64,000 bases of DNA from contig NC_061817.1 of NCBI RefSeq assembly GCF_021462225.1, forward strand, positions 5,429,327 through 5,493,326, read 5' to 3'. Under the pieces are notes generated by a model. The model worked only from the letters and a program-made list of their open reading frames with translations, made no database searches and was not told the DNA's origin. Each line of letters starts with the position of its first letter. Within the stretch, counting starts at the first letter, position 1. A program made the position numbers and the translations under genes. The stretch is from Girardinichthys multiradiatus. Lineage: Eukaryota; Chordata; Actinopteri; Cyprinodontiformes; Goodeidae. Shown piece by piece: positions 12,340 to 48,733 of the stretch.

Positions 12340-12990
12340 AGGTACGCCTAAAAAAATTTGAATATCGTGAAAAGTATATTTTTTGTCCTTCATTTCAGAA
12401 AGGGAAACTCAAATCATATAGATACACCAGAAAGAGAGACATCTGTCAAGCCTTTATTACAGAAAATGAAAATCCTAAATTCAGTGTCTTTAATATCAAT
12501 AAAAAATCAATCAAAAAAGATATTTTAACTAGAAATGCCAGGCTTCTGGAAATAATGTTTTCCTCTAAGCACTCAGTACTTGGTTGGGGGTCCCTTTCCA
12601 TCAATTACTGTATCAATGCAGCAAGGCATGGAGGAGATCAGCCTACTGAGTTGTTCCTGGAGGTCTTCCTCCAGGAAGCCCAGGTTGCTTTGATATTGGT
12701 CTTGAGGTCATCTTCCTCTTGAAAAAACCTCATAGATTCTCTATGAGGTTTAGGTCAGCCCAGTTTGCTGACCAATCAAGCACAGTAAGACCATGGTCAC
12801 TGAACCTGCTTTTGGTGACTTTGGAAGTGTGGGTTGGTACAAAGTCTTGTTGGAAAAGGAAATCAGTATCTCCATGTAGCTTGTTAGCTAAAAGAAGCAT
12901 GAAGTGCTCTAAAATGTTTTGGTTGATGGGTATGGACTTCAGAAAACCCAGTGTCTTCCCTATGATTGTGTAGGCCATAATATGGCCATT
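12340..12990 (-). mobile_element. Tc1/mariner transposon, 3' part of transposase on minus
   Basis: The minus frame 12,730-12,978 reads DTDFLFQQDFVPTHTSKVTK then LTVLDWSANWADLNLIENL, the catalytic Asp and PDLNPIEN-type region. The terminal sequence at 12,345-12,400 (tttgaatatcgtgaaaag) matches the ends of the same family. The other end is not clear. Confidence 0.75.
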
Positions 12991-13599
12991 TCATAACATT
13001 TGTACATCGAAAATGCTTTTTTTAATCTATAAAAACCACTAGAAAACACATGGTTTGTAGTACAAATTGGTATGAATACCTCTGCAGGGTACTGTAATTG
13101 ACTTTCTAGAACCGTACTAGTTCCTTTAAAGAATTCCTAGTTTTTACACCTGCTAACAAACAAAATGCTACCTCTGTGCTCAAAGGAAAGGCAGCATTTA
13201 TCGGTTGAAAAGACTTTCCCATGGAGTACAAACTGTTTAGAGAATGTTAGGTGGACTGTACAGCTGCTGCAGCTGTTGCCTTTTAGTTTGACTAAGACTC
13301 TGTGAGACGGCAATGACTTCCTGCTTTGCTTGGACACAAGAGCTAATGGAGAAACCCACACTGCTTATTTAAATTAAAGCGTCAGTCAGTGATATTCTTG
13401 GATGACAATCAACTCGAAGATGTCATCTTAGATCAGAATAATGAATGATGGGAGCACATTTAGTACTAATAGTGTGACGAGAATACAGAGAATCTGATTT
13501 GTAGACTTCTGCTTATTCTTACACTGAAAATGTTTAGTCTATATTTAATAGATTTAGATGAAATTCAATCAATATTATTTTATGCAGTTAAACAGGTTT

Positions 13600-14275
13600 T
13601 TTAAAGGTTTGATCATTTTGAAGCCGACTACTTTGGATGCGAAATGGAGAGCTATGCCAAGGGATGGTTCACTTTACCCATGTGATGCAAAAGGTATCAG
13701 TCAGAAGAAGGCTGTAAACAACCCACAGTGTTGTGGCCCAGTAAATACAGTTCTCAAACGTTTTGACAAATAATGGGACAACAGTGACAAAAACTAGATG
13801 TTTCTCCAAATGGATGAAAAGTGAAAACAGAAACTGGACAGAGAGGCTGCTAAGAATCTGAATGCAACACTGAAGACGTCCGAATCCTTTTCTTCCAAAG
13901 GCAACCTCCAGGCTTGGCTTAGCTCTCCTAAAGCCTTGTGGGAGAATCTGCTATGGTCTGATGGAAATCACCAAAAGAACACCGTTCCCACAGTAAAACA
14001 CGGTGTTGGGAGCATGATGCTGTGGGATTACTATACCTCAGATGGAACTGGGTTTTCTGTCAAGGAGGTGCGGTCAGAAACATAACCTTGACCTAAAATC
14101 TTCATATGTCCCCTGAAAAGCTGTGGATGAAGAGGACTCCCACTGGGTCCCAGGATTAATTGAAATCAATAAAAGATCCGCCGAACCAGAAAGCTCTTTA
14201 ATGGTCTAACCAAAGTCCAGAACTACACCTGGGTTGTGAACCAGCTGAAAGCTGGAATTTTAATCAAAATGTGTT
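13600..14275 (+). mobile_element. Degraded Tc1-like element
   Basis: Plus-strand text corresponding to Tc1 transposase in several frames (for example near 13,625 and 13,960-14,060), with many stops. Confidence 0.55.
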
Positions 14276-14341
14276 TCATCTAAGTATTAATTTAAGGTTT
14301 TTACAGGCATGCAAACAGGTTATTGCAGCTATTGTTTAGAT

Positions 14342-14358
14342 CCCCCCCCCCCCCCCCC
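14342..14358. repeat. Poly-C tract
   Basis: Seventeen C in a row. Length is likely polymorphic or error-prone. Confidence 0.95.
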
Positions 14359-14359
14359 A

Positions 14360-17300
14360 TTGAGATCCACTGTGACTAGAAAGAGAAGTAATCTTCATAT
14401 GTAATAGTTCAGATAGAAGAGTATGAAAAAGATTTTAATGGGAAGAAATTACCCAAAACCCAGTTAAACAAATCACACAACTACTACTTACAAACATACG
14501 TTTTTATTCCATGTTAACTGTTGACTGAAATAGAACTCTCCATATATAAAGCAATCATAATTCCATTGGACTAATAATATCTCATCAATTCAATCCACAG
14601 ATGTTCACTATGAAAAGAAACAGCAAAAAACTTTTCACACCAAATGTACAAAACATTCGAAGCACAACACTTTGTCAAACAAAAAAAAAGCAACTAGAAA
14701 CTTATAACAGAAGACGGCTCACACTGATCTGACTGTTCCACCCTCGCACATCCTCCCACTAACCAACCAGTCTGACCAATAAGGTCACAGAGCATCTAAG
14801 CCTTTCCTTTCTGCAGTGGCAGAACTTTGACCCAGACCTTGCTTGTAACAGTGGTCTTGAAAATGATTAAAGCCATCAACCTTGACATTCCTATATTGCA
14901 CTGCTGCAGGGAAACGGTTGGTTTTCCCCCTAGATGAATAACATAAAGACTCTAAAGAACTCCTGCGGTTTCAAACATATCCTCAGATGTTCTGGCTGCT
15001 ATCAAAAACCAGGTGTACCAGAAGCTTATTGGCACACTTTAAGCAAACTTTAAACTCATGTGTGTCAAAAGAAACTGGTATGAATTATAAAACTGCTCCA
15101 AATGCATTGGAAACCTTTGGGAGTTTTTTTGCTTGTTGTTTCAAAAGCTCTGTATTTTGTACCGTTGGTAACCTTGTCACTTATGTCTTAACAGGAACTC
15201 TCAATCTATTATGGTTATGCAAGAAAGAAAAACAAAAAAAGTATCTGAAATCCATTCATTACTCGTTGCTAGGTTAGCTTTTTATTACATGCCTCAAAAG
15301 CTGTAAACAACTCAAAATTGTATTATTGCCCCCTTTTGTGAACATCAGTACCTTATCTGATCAACACTGATCTAAATTTTTTTTTTGCTTCACCCACAGA
15401 TACGTAACAAAAAAAAAAAACAATGTAAGAGCCTCCAACCAACGTCACTTAAAAAAAAACAAATTAGGTCTCTCAAATTCCATAATCAGTAACTTGAAAA
15501 AGCAAACTGCTTGGAACAAAACTGTGGTTTTCTATCATATATCCAGCAGATAAAGCCTCTACCACAATCAGAACCTTACAGAACACATCATATGTGCAGA
15601 AAGGAGAGAAACAATAAATAAGCAGTCCTGCTCAGGTAAAACAGATTCCACCAGAACTTGTGCGTTTCTAGTTTTGCTACAACATAGAAGTATGTTTGGT
15701 AGTACTTGGCACAATCAGAGCAACGCATGTCTCAGCTGCTCCCAGTCCTCCTTCTAGGTGAACATCACTCTGAGACACCCCTCTGTCAGTAAATAATCGG
15801 GCCCAAATAACTGTCCTTCTACTTCAGTTTATGCATGACTTTGTGTTGGTCAATCACATAAAATATAAATCAAATACACTGAAACTTGTGGCTGTAACAT
15901 AAAAATGTTAAAGGGGTATGAATTAAGGGGTGTCATCAGTACTGTAACTACTATATAAGGGATGATTTGTGGAGTTTAGTTATGGCTATTTTGCTGTATT
16001 CTGATATAAGCCTGAATTACCTTGTGATTCTCATTCCTGAGCTGTTCAGAGATGCATCTCAGCCTAAGTGCTTAGGTAGATTTGAGCACTCAGTGAACTG
16101 AAGAAGCCTTTTGAATAAGGGGTGAAATGTTCTCAAGAAACAAAAGAAGTCCAGTAGTGTTCTGCTTGAGCACTTAGGATTGTCATGTCCAGGATGACTG
16201 AGAACCTACACCAGCCTAGATGTACCTTCTGTTTCTTTACATTCAAGCTGTTCAAGTGTTTCCCTGTTTGGGAATAAAACAGCTGCTAACAGGGCTCCCC
16301 TCTTCTGGCTGTCAGACAAATCTGATGCCTTAACTCTTAAAGTAAAACACAAATGTATCTGATGTTCCATTCTATCTGACTAGAGACCGTCAATTATGTT
16401 CGGACTCAGTGATAATGACCTAGTAGTTTAATGGCAGAACAGAGTTCTTCTCTTACCAAGTCTGAACCACAGATGTCCAAAAATATTTTTTAGATGTCCA
16501 AGCTAAGCTCTCTGATGACAGGGCAATCCTCTCAACTGTCTGCCATCTAGTCTGACTGTAGGCTATCAGTCCCAATCATGTGCTGCTTTGTCTGAGACCT
16601 AATAAATTTAACACACATATATCTACAAATTATCTTTTAAAAGAACACTGCATCAAGCATGCATAAAGCTGTTTGAACTGTTGTCAGTTAATTTGAAAAA
16701 TGATAAGTTGGGGTTATTTACCTCATTAGAAATACAAATATCCAAAAAAGAGCAGAAATGAGTTGACAGCTGTTAACAGCCAAGATAATTTAACACAGTT
16801 TATATGTTTGGTCATTATTATAAAACTACAGCTAATATGAATAGATTGTTATGAAACATTTAAAGCTCATGTTCCCTGAACATCCCTGGCTCATAAAACA
16901 AACGCACCCTTCCACAGACTATGTCCAGCCTGTCAGAGCCGCAGTCTGTGGCTTTCAGAATACCCAGAATGATTGATGACCTTATGGGGCCCAGTGAGAG
17001 CTGCAGCTACATGGCAGAAAACGTGAATGATTGACGGTGTTTAAGGGGGATGTGTAAACAGAAAACAGAGGTCAATGTATTCTCCTTAAATAACAGCTGA
17101 AGCTTTCTTAAAAAAGCAGAATTTAAATGAAATAAAGGCAGCATTTGGCACGTGTGGTCTCAGTATCCTCACCTCAGCTGTGCTACCCTCAATGCGACAG
17201 ATCTGTTGGTAAAATTTCTCCTCCATGTAACTAATGACAGAACGAAATCAGACTGGCCAGAAACCAACAAGATTAACACAGACAGGAAGAAACAACCATG

Positions 17301-17473
17301 CTTAGGACAGGCAGGCAGGCACCAAACCCTGAAGGTGAAGCATGTTAATCCTTTACTGCCAATAAACTACTTCATCTGCCTGCTGCTCTGAAAGAAAAAA
17401 CCCCACCAGTCAGAGCCGTGGGGAGCTGGTAGGCTCTGCGATGCTGCTGAACAAGGTGAAAAGACTTCCTTCT
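14360..17473 (-). other. Possible abcc 3' UTR and downstream DNA
   Basis: No coding exon seen. AATAAA on minus at 14,503-14,508 could end a roughly 3-kb 3' UTR. 16,090-16,200 contains a dispersed fish repeat (gaagaagccttttgaataag). Confidence 0.35.
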
Positions 17474-41695
<24,222 letters not shown>

Positions 41696-41911
41696 CTGAG
41701 AAAAACAAATGTACATAAATAAATTAAACTGAAAACAACAATAAGGATAAATCACTTTAAAAAATAAAATGTCGTCACCTGAAAATGTAACTATTTTTGG
41801 CTGGGTAAAGAGACCAATATTTCCCGATCTATATATATATTTTTTGTTCATTTAACCGAATGTTGACTTTGGTTCTTGACTAATAATTGTCAGCTTGGTG
41901 TAAAAGCCCCT

Positions 41912-42011
41912 NNNNNNNNNNNNNNNNNNNNNNNNNNNNNNNNNNNNNNNNNNNNNNNNNNNNNNNNNNNNNNNNNNNNNNNNNNNNNNNNNNNNNNNNN
42001 NNNNNNNNNNN
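41912..42011. other. Assembly gap (100 N)
   Basis: Exactly 100 N, the conventional filler for a gap of unknown size. Left of it is abcc intron; right of it the sequence starts inside the Maverick protease gene. The join is not a sequenced junction. Confidence 0.99.
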
Positions 42012-42248
42012 GAACTCGAAATCCGGAGAGAATCCATAAGAGTCAAAAAAGCTGGATTGACCATTCTCATCCAATGTCAGAGCTAGCCAGTGTTCCCCCG
42101 GCATGTGTGAAGGATGTGTATTCACGATAAAGTAGGCCGGCCCTGGGAATTTGTCAGCTAGCAGCGGCAGCTGGTCGCACGGCCACACACCGCAAAACAA
42201 ATCTCCCAGCAGATGACGCATCAGGCTCTCAATTTCATGATTATTCAT
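42012..42248 (-). pseudogene. Maverick adenain-like cysteine protease, left copy (5' part only)
   Basis: Starts with ATG at 42,248 and runs into the gap after about 79 codons. Contains GEHWLALTLDENG (catalytic His) and FFDSYGFSPDFEF (catalytic Asp). Nearly identical to the complete right copy at 54,677-55,219. The Cys part is not present on this contig. Confidence 0.85.
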
Positions 42249-42259
42249 GCCTAATTAGA

Positions 42260-43583
42260 TTAATAATAATCCACCAGCACACGCCTCTTTGAATCAATCT
42301 CTAAAATAGAATCATAACAAGCGTAGATGATCAGCGTGGTGGTATATGGCAACGGGTTTCTGAAGCGCATTTCCAATCTTAAATTCCCACTGGAAACTGG
42401 AGATAGAGCATCTGTGTCCTCACCCGGGTTAAGATTAAATGTGAATAGAGAGTATCCTTGATTAAATTCCTGACGTGTTATACTCAGTGGAAGATCTATT
42501 AGATGTCGTCCTGTAGCCGTAAACAAGTTGTAATACTCTCTCACTGAATGACCTTGGTTAAAATTTGGCTGGAAGGCTTTAGCAGGAATTTGTCTGCCAT
42601 CCTTACACAAAGCTAAATATTCCATATCAAAATGATTAAAGTCAAACGGATTGAGATTGCGTGTTCCTGTAAAAGCGTCATGATCCAGTAACGCAATCAC
42701 CACATACTTGGGAAAGATGCCTAAGAAAAGATTCTCTTGGTTGCATACCCTTGAATTTTCAGGGATGGAATATGTTTTTACATTCACACGTGAAAGTGGA
42801 TACAGAGCATTTGCTTTCATTAAAGCTGAAGCGTGCCCCAGTCGTACAGCTGGAGAGAGAGTAACTTTTTTGATAAAAAGAGATGCTCCTAATATCTAGA
42901 GTGTTGTAAGTGGAGTCTCTTGCGGCCATGAGACAAAAGGCATCGTTGCTTTTGAAGTTTAATTTAAGGTCAACAGAGTTAAAAGAAGTCTCTCGCAGAA
43001 AAAATATGTCTGCATGCAGGGGCCCTAGGAGGATGTACCTACCTGGACTTTGCGTTTAAAGGCCTGCTCTGCTGTTAAGACCTTGGTTAGGGCCGTTAGT
43101 TGTAACCATAGAGTTCAGAGCACCCTGCATGTCTTTCTAAAAAAGGACCGGAGATAAACTTGGGGTTGTTTAAAGAATCCTCAGAAAGTTTAACAATGTC
43201 TCAATCCATGGCTCTATTAATGGCTGTATCGGTGGATTGTGAACTCATTTCGATCTCCGAGAGGTGACGTCACACTGACTGAAGATGGTTTAACCGGGTA
43301 GTTGATTGAGCTACAGGTGGCCATCATCTGGCAGGTTTGTTCCATTATCGTTAGTAATTTTCACCTCTGAGATGGCACACAGGTACGTTGAGATCCAGAT
43401 ACTTGTCTACGTCTCCCCGGAATGAAAAACTCGATCGGCCCTCCATCAGTGATTGTGATAACCGGCTGGATCTCGGGTTGTAATTTTATTACTTCGATTG
43501 CTAGCTGCGTCATCGGGGCAGAAATAAGTCCAACTCTGCCACGCGTTGCACTCTGGATGGATTTGTTATGTAAAAGAAGCCAT
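42260..43583 (-). pseudogene. Maverick major capsid protein (double jelly-roll type), left copy, broken
   Basis: The last 186 codons (42,260-42,820) are open to the natural stop and match the right copy, including the stretch after the point where the right copy has a premature stop. Upstream to the start at 43,583 the frame is broken by several small indels and substitutions. In this family the protein forms the hexon-like capsid. Not functional as it stands. Confidence 0.8.
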
Positions 43584-43679
43584 TATTTAAATATATCAAA
43601 ACTGCGGATGGACTTCCTTCCTCTTCGTTGTCAGCTGCGACTGATCTACTTTTTAGCGTTTGTCGTTGTTTTTTTTAAC

Positions 43680-43990
43680 TGTCCTTAAACGATGCACCCA
43701 GGGGGTCTTGTTCTGGGTCTTTTGGATAAAACCCATAATTCCTGAACCTTCTTGACCGTCGATGTGTGTAGAACCACTCATTTTACTCACGGCTCTACCG
43801 ATGACTCCGAAGCGATATTTGATGCAGCCGTTTTAAGATGGGGTTTTGCAATTGCAAATCCTTTTTTAACCAGAGGGGATACGAAGCGGAATAATTTTGA
43901 AAATAATGATCCAATTCCGGTCCGTACATGACCGGGGTCCCCATAAAACCCCTGGCAGACTTACGGACCTGATTGACTTACATAGTAATT
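43680..43990 (-). pseudogene. Maverick small basic core-like (pX-like) gene, left copy remnant
   Basis: Counterpart of 52,972-53,358 in the right copy. It retains a start-like ATG near 43,928 (MYGRG in the right copy) and the basic tail region, with frame breaks. Small Lys/Arg-rich proteins with a Gly-rich start in this position are common in Mavericks and have been compared with adenovirus core proteins; that role is inferred. Confidence 0.5.
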
Positions 43991-44245
43991 TACAAAGCGA
44001 TTTGGATCACGTCTCAGACTTCGATGTGCCATTTTCTCTCTTGCCTGCTATGATGCAGTGTTGAATGACAGCGTAATATGAATGATAACCAATCAATCTT
44101 AGAGGTTATATACATATCTCTGGAATAGTTTATACAAATAAAATTTATCTCAGGCTACGTTGTGATATCACCGGTCTGAAGTGTAGTCTTATGACGATCT
44201 TTCCGTAGACGAAATTTACAAGAACGTTTTGGTCCGATTTAATTT

Positions 44246-44920
44246 CTATATTGATATTTTCAAATATGTCTTCTGGAGACTGGAAGGTAGTGGGCGGGGG
44301 TTAAACGTCTGAGTAATCATATCACTGAATGTGCCTTGTACTTTGACGGTCCGCAGTAAAGGTGCAAAAGTGTCGCCTACTATTTGTGGGCTGACCACGT
44401 CGCTGTAACAGTATAGGTGATAGAAACCAGCCTTTATATCCGCCGGAAAGGAGCCAGTTTTTGGTTCAGAACATGAATCCATTCCCCTTGTTTCACGCCC
44501 AATCATATAAGCTAGAGTGCTGAAGAAGCGTATTTCATACGGACTATTTGCTTGAAATGCAAATCTCTTTTGAACTTTGCTGAATTTAATGCGTAAACCC
44601 GATTTCAATTTTTTGAAAACATTTCCATCTCTGTCCTCGAGTTGAACAACGCTGTTTATAGTAGCCACTTCTGATCCTTTGCGTATTGATCTCCACATCA
44701 CCAACCTTCCTCAATTCAAAGTAGGCATCATAATCCGGTAAATTATGCCATGTATGAGGGTAATGAAATCTCGGCTAATGCAACATCCATTGGCCTTCTA
44801 AATCAATATGTTGAGCTAAATTTACACGGAAACTTGAACTGGTATTATTTTTAAACACTTCCATGCTAGCTTAGATGGAAGAGTAACGTAAAAGCCATCA
44901 TCCTCTACCTGACGGTTCAT
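44246..44920 (-). pseudogene. Maverick minor capsid (penton-like) protein, present only in left copy
   Basis: A start-proximal segment near 44,860-44,920 reads MNRQVEDDGFYVTLPSK. The 152-codon downstream frame (44,246-44,704) contains PADIKAGFYHLYCYSDVV and GDTFAPLLRTVKVQG. This is the conserved signature of the Polinton minor capsid protein, predicted in the literature to be a single jelly-roll penton homologue. The two parts are in different frames, so the gene is broken. The right copy has a deletion here, so this is the only penton trace in the window. Confidence 0.75.
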
Positions 44921-45063
44921 GATGCTGTGTCAACTGTGAGGTTTAGTGCAAACCTTTTTTATACGTTTCGAAGTTCATCAACTTGATCCAACTGTTGAAT
45001 TTCTCAGGCCAGTTTTTCCAGCGTACAAAAACCTGTTTGACTCCCCTTTGACCGTACGTCGTT

Positions 45064-46039
45064 TTAATATTTTTTCCACTTGATACATCTTGTTGTTAAT
45101 ATTTTTACTTTTTGAAGTTCCTCAGCGTAAAAGGAACCCTCCGATAGGTTCTCCATCCAAATCTTTGAGTTTGTATACAGGAGGAGAACGGGGTATCCGA
45201 TCATACACTGTAAACACTTCATCCGTAAACTCTGTTCGTATTTTTTTGTCAAACACTCCACGGACCTTGGATATTCTGACAAGATCCCCTGTTTAAACGT
45301 TGTCACTGAGTCCTTGCAATATCTGTTGGACTTGACATCATACAGATTCTGAAACACTTGAAAGGCATTTTTCTGGGGTCACTTCCATAGGGCTCATTTA
45401 AATGCTGGAGTGGTAGGAATGGTTGTAGCTTCTAGCTAGGTTTGCAGTACATCGACGTACCGCCGGGTATGTTAGCTGTAAAATATCTCCACATCCTTGT
45501 TTTTAATGTGCGGTTAAATCTCTCGACACTGAAGCTTTTGCTTCACTCGCTGTGGCAAAATGTTCAATACCGTGTTTCTCCATTAAAACTTAAATTTCTT
45601 GTTAAAAAATTCTTTACCGGCATCTGTCTGAAGTTTTTTGGGGATCTGACTTTCTGTAAAAACTGATTCAATGCCTTTACCACCTCAGCGGCTGTTTTCC
45701 TCTTCAAAACTCGTACATACGCCCTTTTTGAAAATATGTCAATGACTGTTAATAAATAATTATAACCATCATTTTCCATGGCCAGAGCTTGCATGTCACA
45801 GAGATCAGCCTGGAACTGCCTCAATGGTCTGGTGACAAAAACTCTGTTTCTCGGGAACTTTATCTTGCAGGTTATGTAGAGTATAGGTATCTTCTCCTGA
45901 TAAAAAATCTTTAACTTTTTCAACCGCAACCTTCTTTCCCGTTCATCTTGCATAACCCTCCTCAGCCTATCTACACCCCCAAAACTTACCGGATTTGAAG
46001 GCTATAATATACTTTCTTCATCAGCCGTCTTCCTGCCAT
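45064..46039 (-). pseudogene. Maverick retroviral-like integrase, left copy, frameshifted
   Basis: Start at 46,039 as in the right copy. The N-terminal and core part is readable at 45,564-45,953 (FQADLCDMQALAMENDG with the first catalytic Asp; LTVIDIFSKRAYVRVLKRK). Frameshifts follow near 45.67 kb. The C-terminal part survives at 45,064-45,357 with GSFYAEELQKVKI, the small basic C-terminal domain that the right copy has lost. Polinton integrases are DDE recombinases that insert the linear element with a short target duplication. Confidence 0.85.
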
Positions 46040-46372
46040 CTCTGCCTTATGCTCACTCTGCCGATTACTTGTTAAATAATGAGAAAAAACACACAGGAGG
46101 GTAGATTTATCCTTATTTTGTTTTTATTTTTATTTTTTATTTAATATAAACAAAAAACAACCAGAAAACAAAATCAGATAAAATGCAGATGAATTCAAAC
46201 ACTACTAGCTTTTTAAACAACACTTTTGGGAAAGGTTACTATGTTCCTACTTTAATTGTATTTAATAGTAAAAAGAAAAAAGAAGAAAAATCATATAATG
46301 CAGATTAACTAAAGTACTGGAATACTAAAAAAAAAAAAAATGATACAACAACAAGTCATCAAACATGTGAGA

Positions 46373-47268
46373 TCAGTTTGTCAGTCCATAGCACTCTGAA
46401 ACAGAGTTAAATTGTTTGAGATGTTTCTCATCGACCATGCGATCATAAACGTGCGCTATTGCACTGTGGATGCCTTGTACCGATTTCAGTTCATATAAAA
46501 ACCGTCTTGGCAATCGTCTTCACTCTGAAGTCATCCGCTTGTATGCTTCGAAGTACCAGAAGATTCTGAATAGCAGGAATGAGTTTGGGGGTTACGAGTC
46601 GTCGTACGATGCGTTTGAAAGTTGACTTGGTAATAATCCTCCCCCAGTACCTCCAGGCAATGGTGTTGACGCTGGCTTGGGTGGTTCGTTATACATCCAT
46701 AGCAGGTTTCTCTGAGATAGTTCAAAGAGGTTATGTTGAATAAATGAAGTATCGCTGTTTTCACCGTATTGATGAGGGTGGTTGAGAACCAACCGTCAAT
46801 TTCGTCCTCCTGGTTACTCTCATCCTCTGCTGAAGGCTGAGGGTCCTCCATCGGTTCCAGGGTTTGTGTAGGGGCTTCGGTAGAGGGTGAGTAGCCGGTG
46901 GCTACCTCCTCCTCCACGACCACCTTCATGTCTTCAGGCAGGACATTCGCGTCTACAGACTCAGCCATGAATAGCGGTGATGGTGAGCAGAGGTCTGGAG
47001 AAAGCGGTAGATATTTCATGTTGTATCCTGTAGGTGATGCAGGACTGTAGTGGTTCTCTGAGAATGAGGATGTTGAGGTGGATGGTGAGAAGAGGTCAGG
47101 GGAAGGCGGATGATATGGTCCAATGTTGAAGCTTTCATCGTGCTCAGGAGAGAAGTGGATCTCTGCTCGGTGGTTGTAGAGATCCCTGTATGGTGTCGGT
47201 CCACTCATTCTCATGATACGATTCTCAGTGTCTGTGAGCTTGCAGTTATCCCCCCGTATATATATCAT
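46373..47268 (-). pseudogene. Maverick unknown protein 2, left copy, frameshifted
   Basis: Same gene as 50,989-51,882. The first 246 codons are open (46,531-47,268); a one-base insertion near 46.61 kb then shifts the frame, and the original stop lies at 46,373. The part read includes the proline/acidic N-terminus and the Cys/His cluster CYGCITNHPSQRQHHC. Confidence 0.8.
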
Positions 47269-47359
47269 AGGAAGGGGCGTGTCCTCAGAAGAGGGTTCGT
47301 TCTAAACGTAAAACAGGAAACATCAGCGTTTTTTTCACTGACATGACATCGATCCAACT

Positions 47360-48288
47360 TCATGACTTTTGGAAAAGGTCGGAAAGACGATGTCCAATTT
47401 CACTCATCTTCTCTGCCCAAGCTTCAACGGCAGAGCCAGCATTGTCTTGAATACGCCGCAGTCTTGATTGAAAGCCTCCAACACAAACAGATCTGAGGGA
47501 CTCGTCCGGTTGTTCCTGCGTCTGCTTGCCCGAAAAGACCAGCGGCCATTTGCTGTGGTTTTTGACCCCCACACTGCGCTAAAGAGAGGTTCTCTCTCAG
47601 CTATTTCAACATCGGATGGTATATGAAACATTCTCGCCCGTTTTACAGGTCGAGGAGACAGTTCATTTTCTTCTTCTTCTTCTTCCTCCCTCTCCTGCCT
47701 TGAGACTGTTTCAGGGCTATCATTAAGGTGCGGGATTGCAAGCTTTAACACAGCCCAGTTGCTGTGGGTGAGTGTACACAGAGCCAGTGATCCATCAAAT
47801 ACCTCATCTTGATCCAATTGATACAGGCAAAGCTCTCCTATTTCATACATGAAAATATAACCCCAGCTGCCAACCAGGCCATATGGCTCCAAAGACCATT
47901 CTTCCTGCAGAGTCTTGAACGGGGGTCTTTGTACCCTGCAGATGTAGTATGTTGATTTCTTAGGAGCATTCAATTCACGGGATGAATACTGGTAGACGGT
48001 CACTGGGGTTTCGCACAGAACTGACATACCTCTTGGCCGAACCGAGGTCTGATTTTCAACCATGGTTGTTGAAGTTGATGTTGGATCCTCATCATCGGTA
48101 GAGTATGTCATGACGGGAATTCCGATAGGTATCTCTGTTGAGGAAGTATATGATGCAGTTGCTTGTTCATCATCGATAGGTATCTCTGTTGAGGAAGTAT
48201 ATGATGCAGTTGCTTGTTCATCATTATCATCTTGGCACGCGTTGCGTTTCTCCTCCGCTTGACGATAAACTCTCTTAACTCTAGCCAT
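47360..48288 (-). pseudogene. Maverick unknown protein 1, left copy, frameshifted near the C-terminus
   Basis: The start MARVKRVYRQAEEK at 48,288 is taken as native because the sequence before it is untranslated-like in both copies. The frame is open to about 47.43 kb, where a one-base deletion relative to the right copy diverts the last 30 or so residues. Contains a tandem repeat of the 17-residue unit DDEQATASYTSSTEIPI, an acidic EEE run and the basic patch RPVKRARM (possible NLS). I do not recognise a domain. Confidence 0.75.
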
Positions 48289-48654
48289 TGTTGAACGGGT
48301 GTTCTTTTTTCCAACGAATGCCGCATGTAAAGTGCAGAGTTTTATCTCTGTATTTAAAGTAAACACTAAAGCACGCCCTATTGTTTTCATTGGGTTATTC
48401 AAGGTTTAACGATGCTTACAAACACACCCCCTCTATTTTTAATTGGTGCTGATGCCAAACAGTTTCCGATAATACCATATTTGTCTTGTTCTATTTATAA
48501 CAAACACACCCCTGTGTTTTAATTGACTCATTTAAGGTATTGCCCCTAATGACGACAACCAATCAGCATCCACGGTTACGCCCCCTTGGACACACTACCT
48601 GCTTAACCACGTGACCTCCTGCCCACATGGCAACCACATGGCACCCACATGGCG

Positions 48655-48733
48655 CCAACCGGAAATCCCGCCCTCACCGGAAGTCCCGCCCACCTGTCAA
48701 AAAGTTTGATGAAAGGGTGTACTTAAATTCTCT
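48655..48733 (-). promoter_or_regulatory. Terminal region of left Maverick copy with paired GC/NF-kB/ETS-like motifs
   Basis: Minus-strand terminus AGAGAATTTAAG at 48,733, followed inward by two copies of a 17-base unit combining GGGCGG, a GGGACTTCC-like and a CTTCCGG-like motif. It is the mirror of 49,578-49,612. The shared terminus of two head-to-head copies defines the end of the element. Confidence 0.6.

Larger units (their letters stand above)
42012..48733 (-). mobile_element. Maverick/Polinton (adintovirus-type) element, left copy, truncated by gap
   Basis: A minus-strand copy of the late half of a Maverick. From its terminus at 48,733 leftwards: unknown protein 1, unknown protein 2, integrase, penton-like minor capsid, basic core-like protein, major capsid, and the beginning of the protease, cut by the gap. 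It is the inverted counterpart of 49,536-54,913 and closely similar, but with scattered substitutions and indels, so it is a separate copy rather than a duplicated read. Its terminus AGAGAATTTAAG is shared with the right copy; beginning with AG is typical of Polintons. It retains about 1.3 kb (integrase C-terminus and penton gene) that the right copy has lost. Several genes carry frameshifts. Confidence 0.9.
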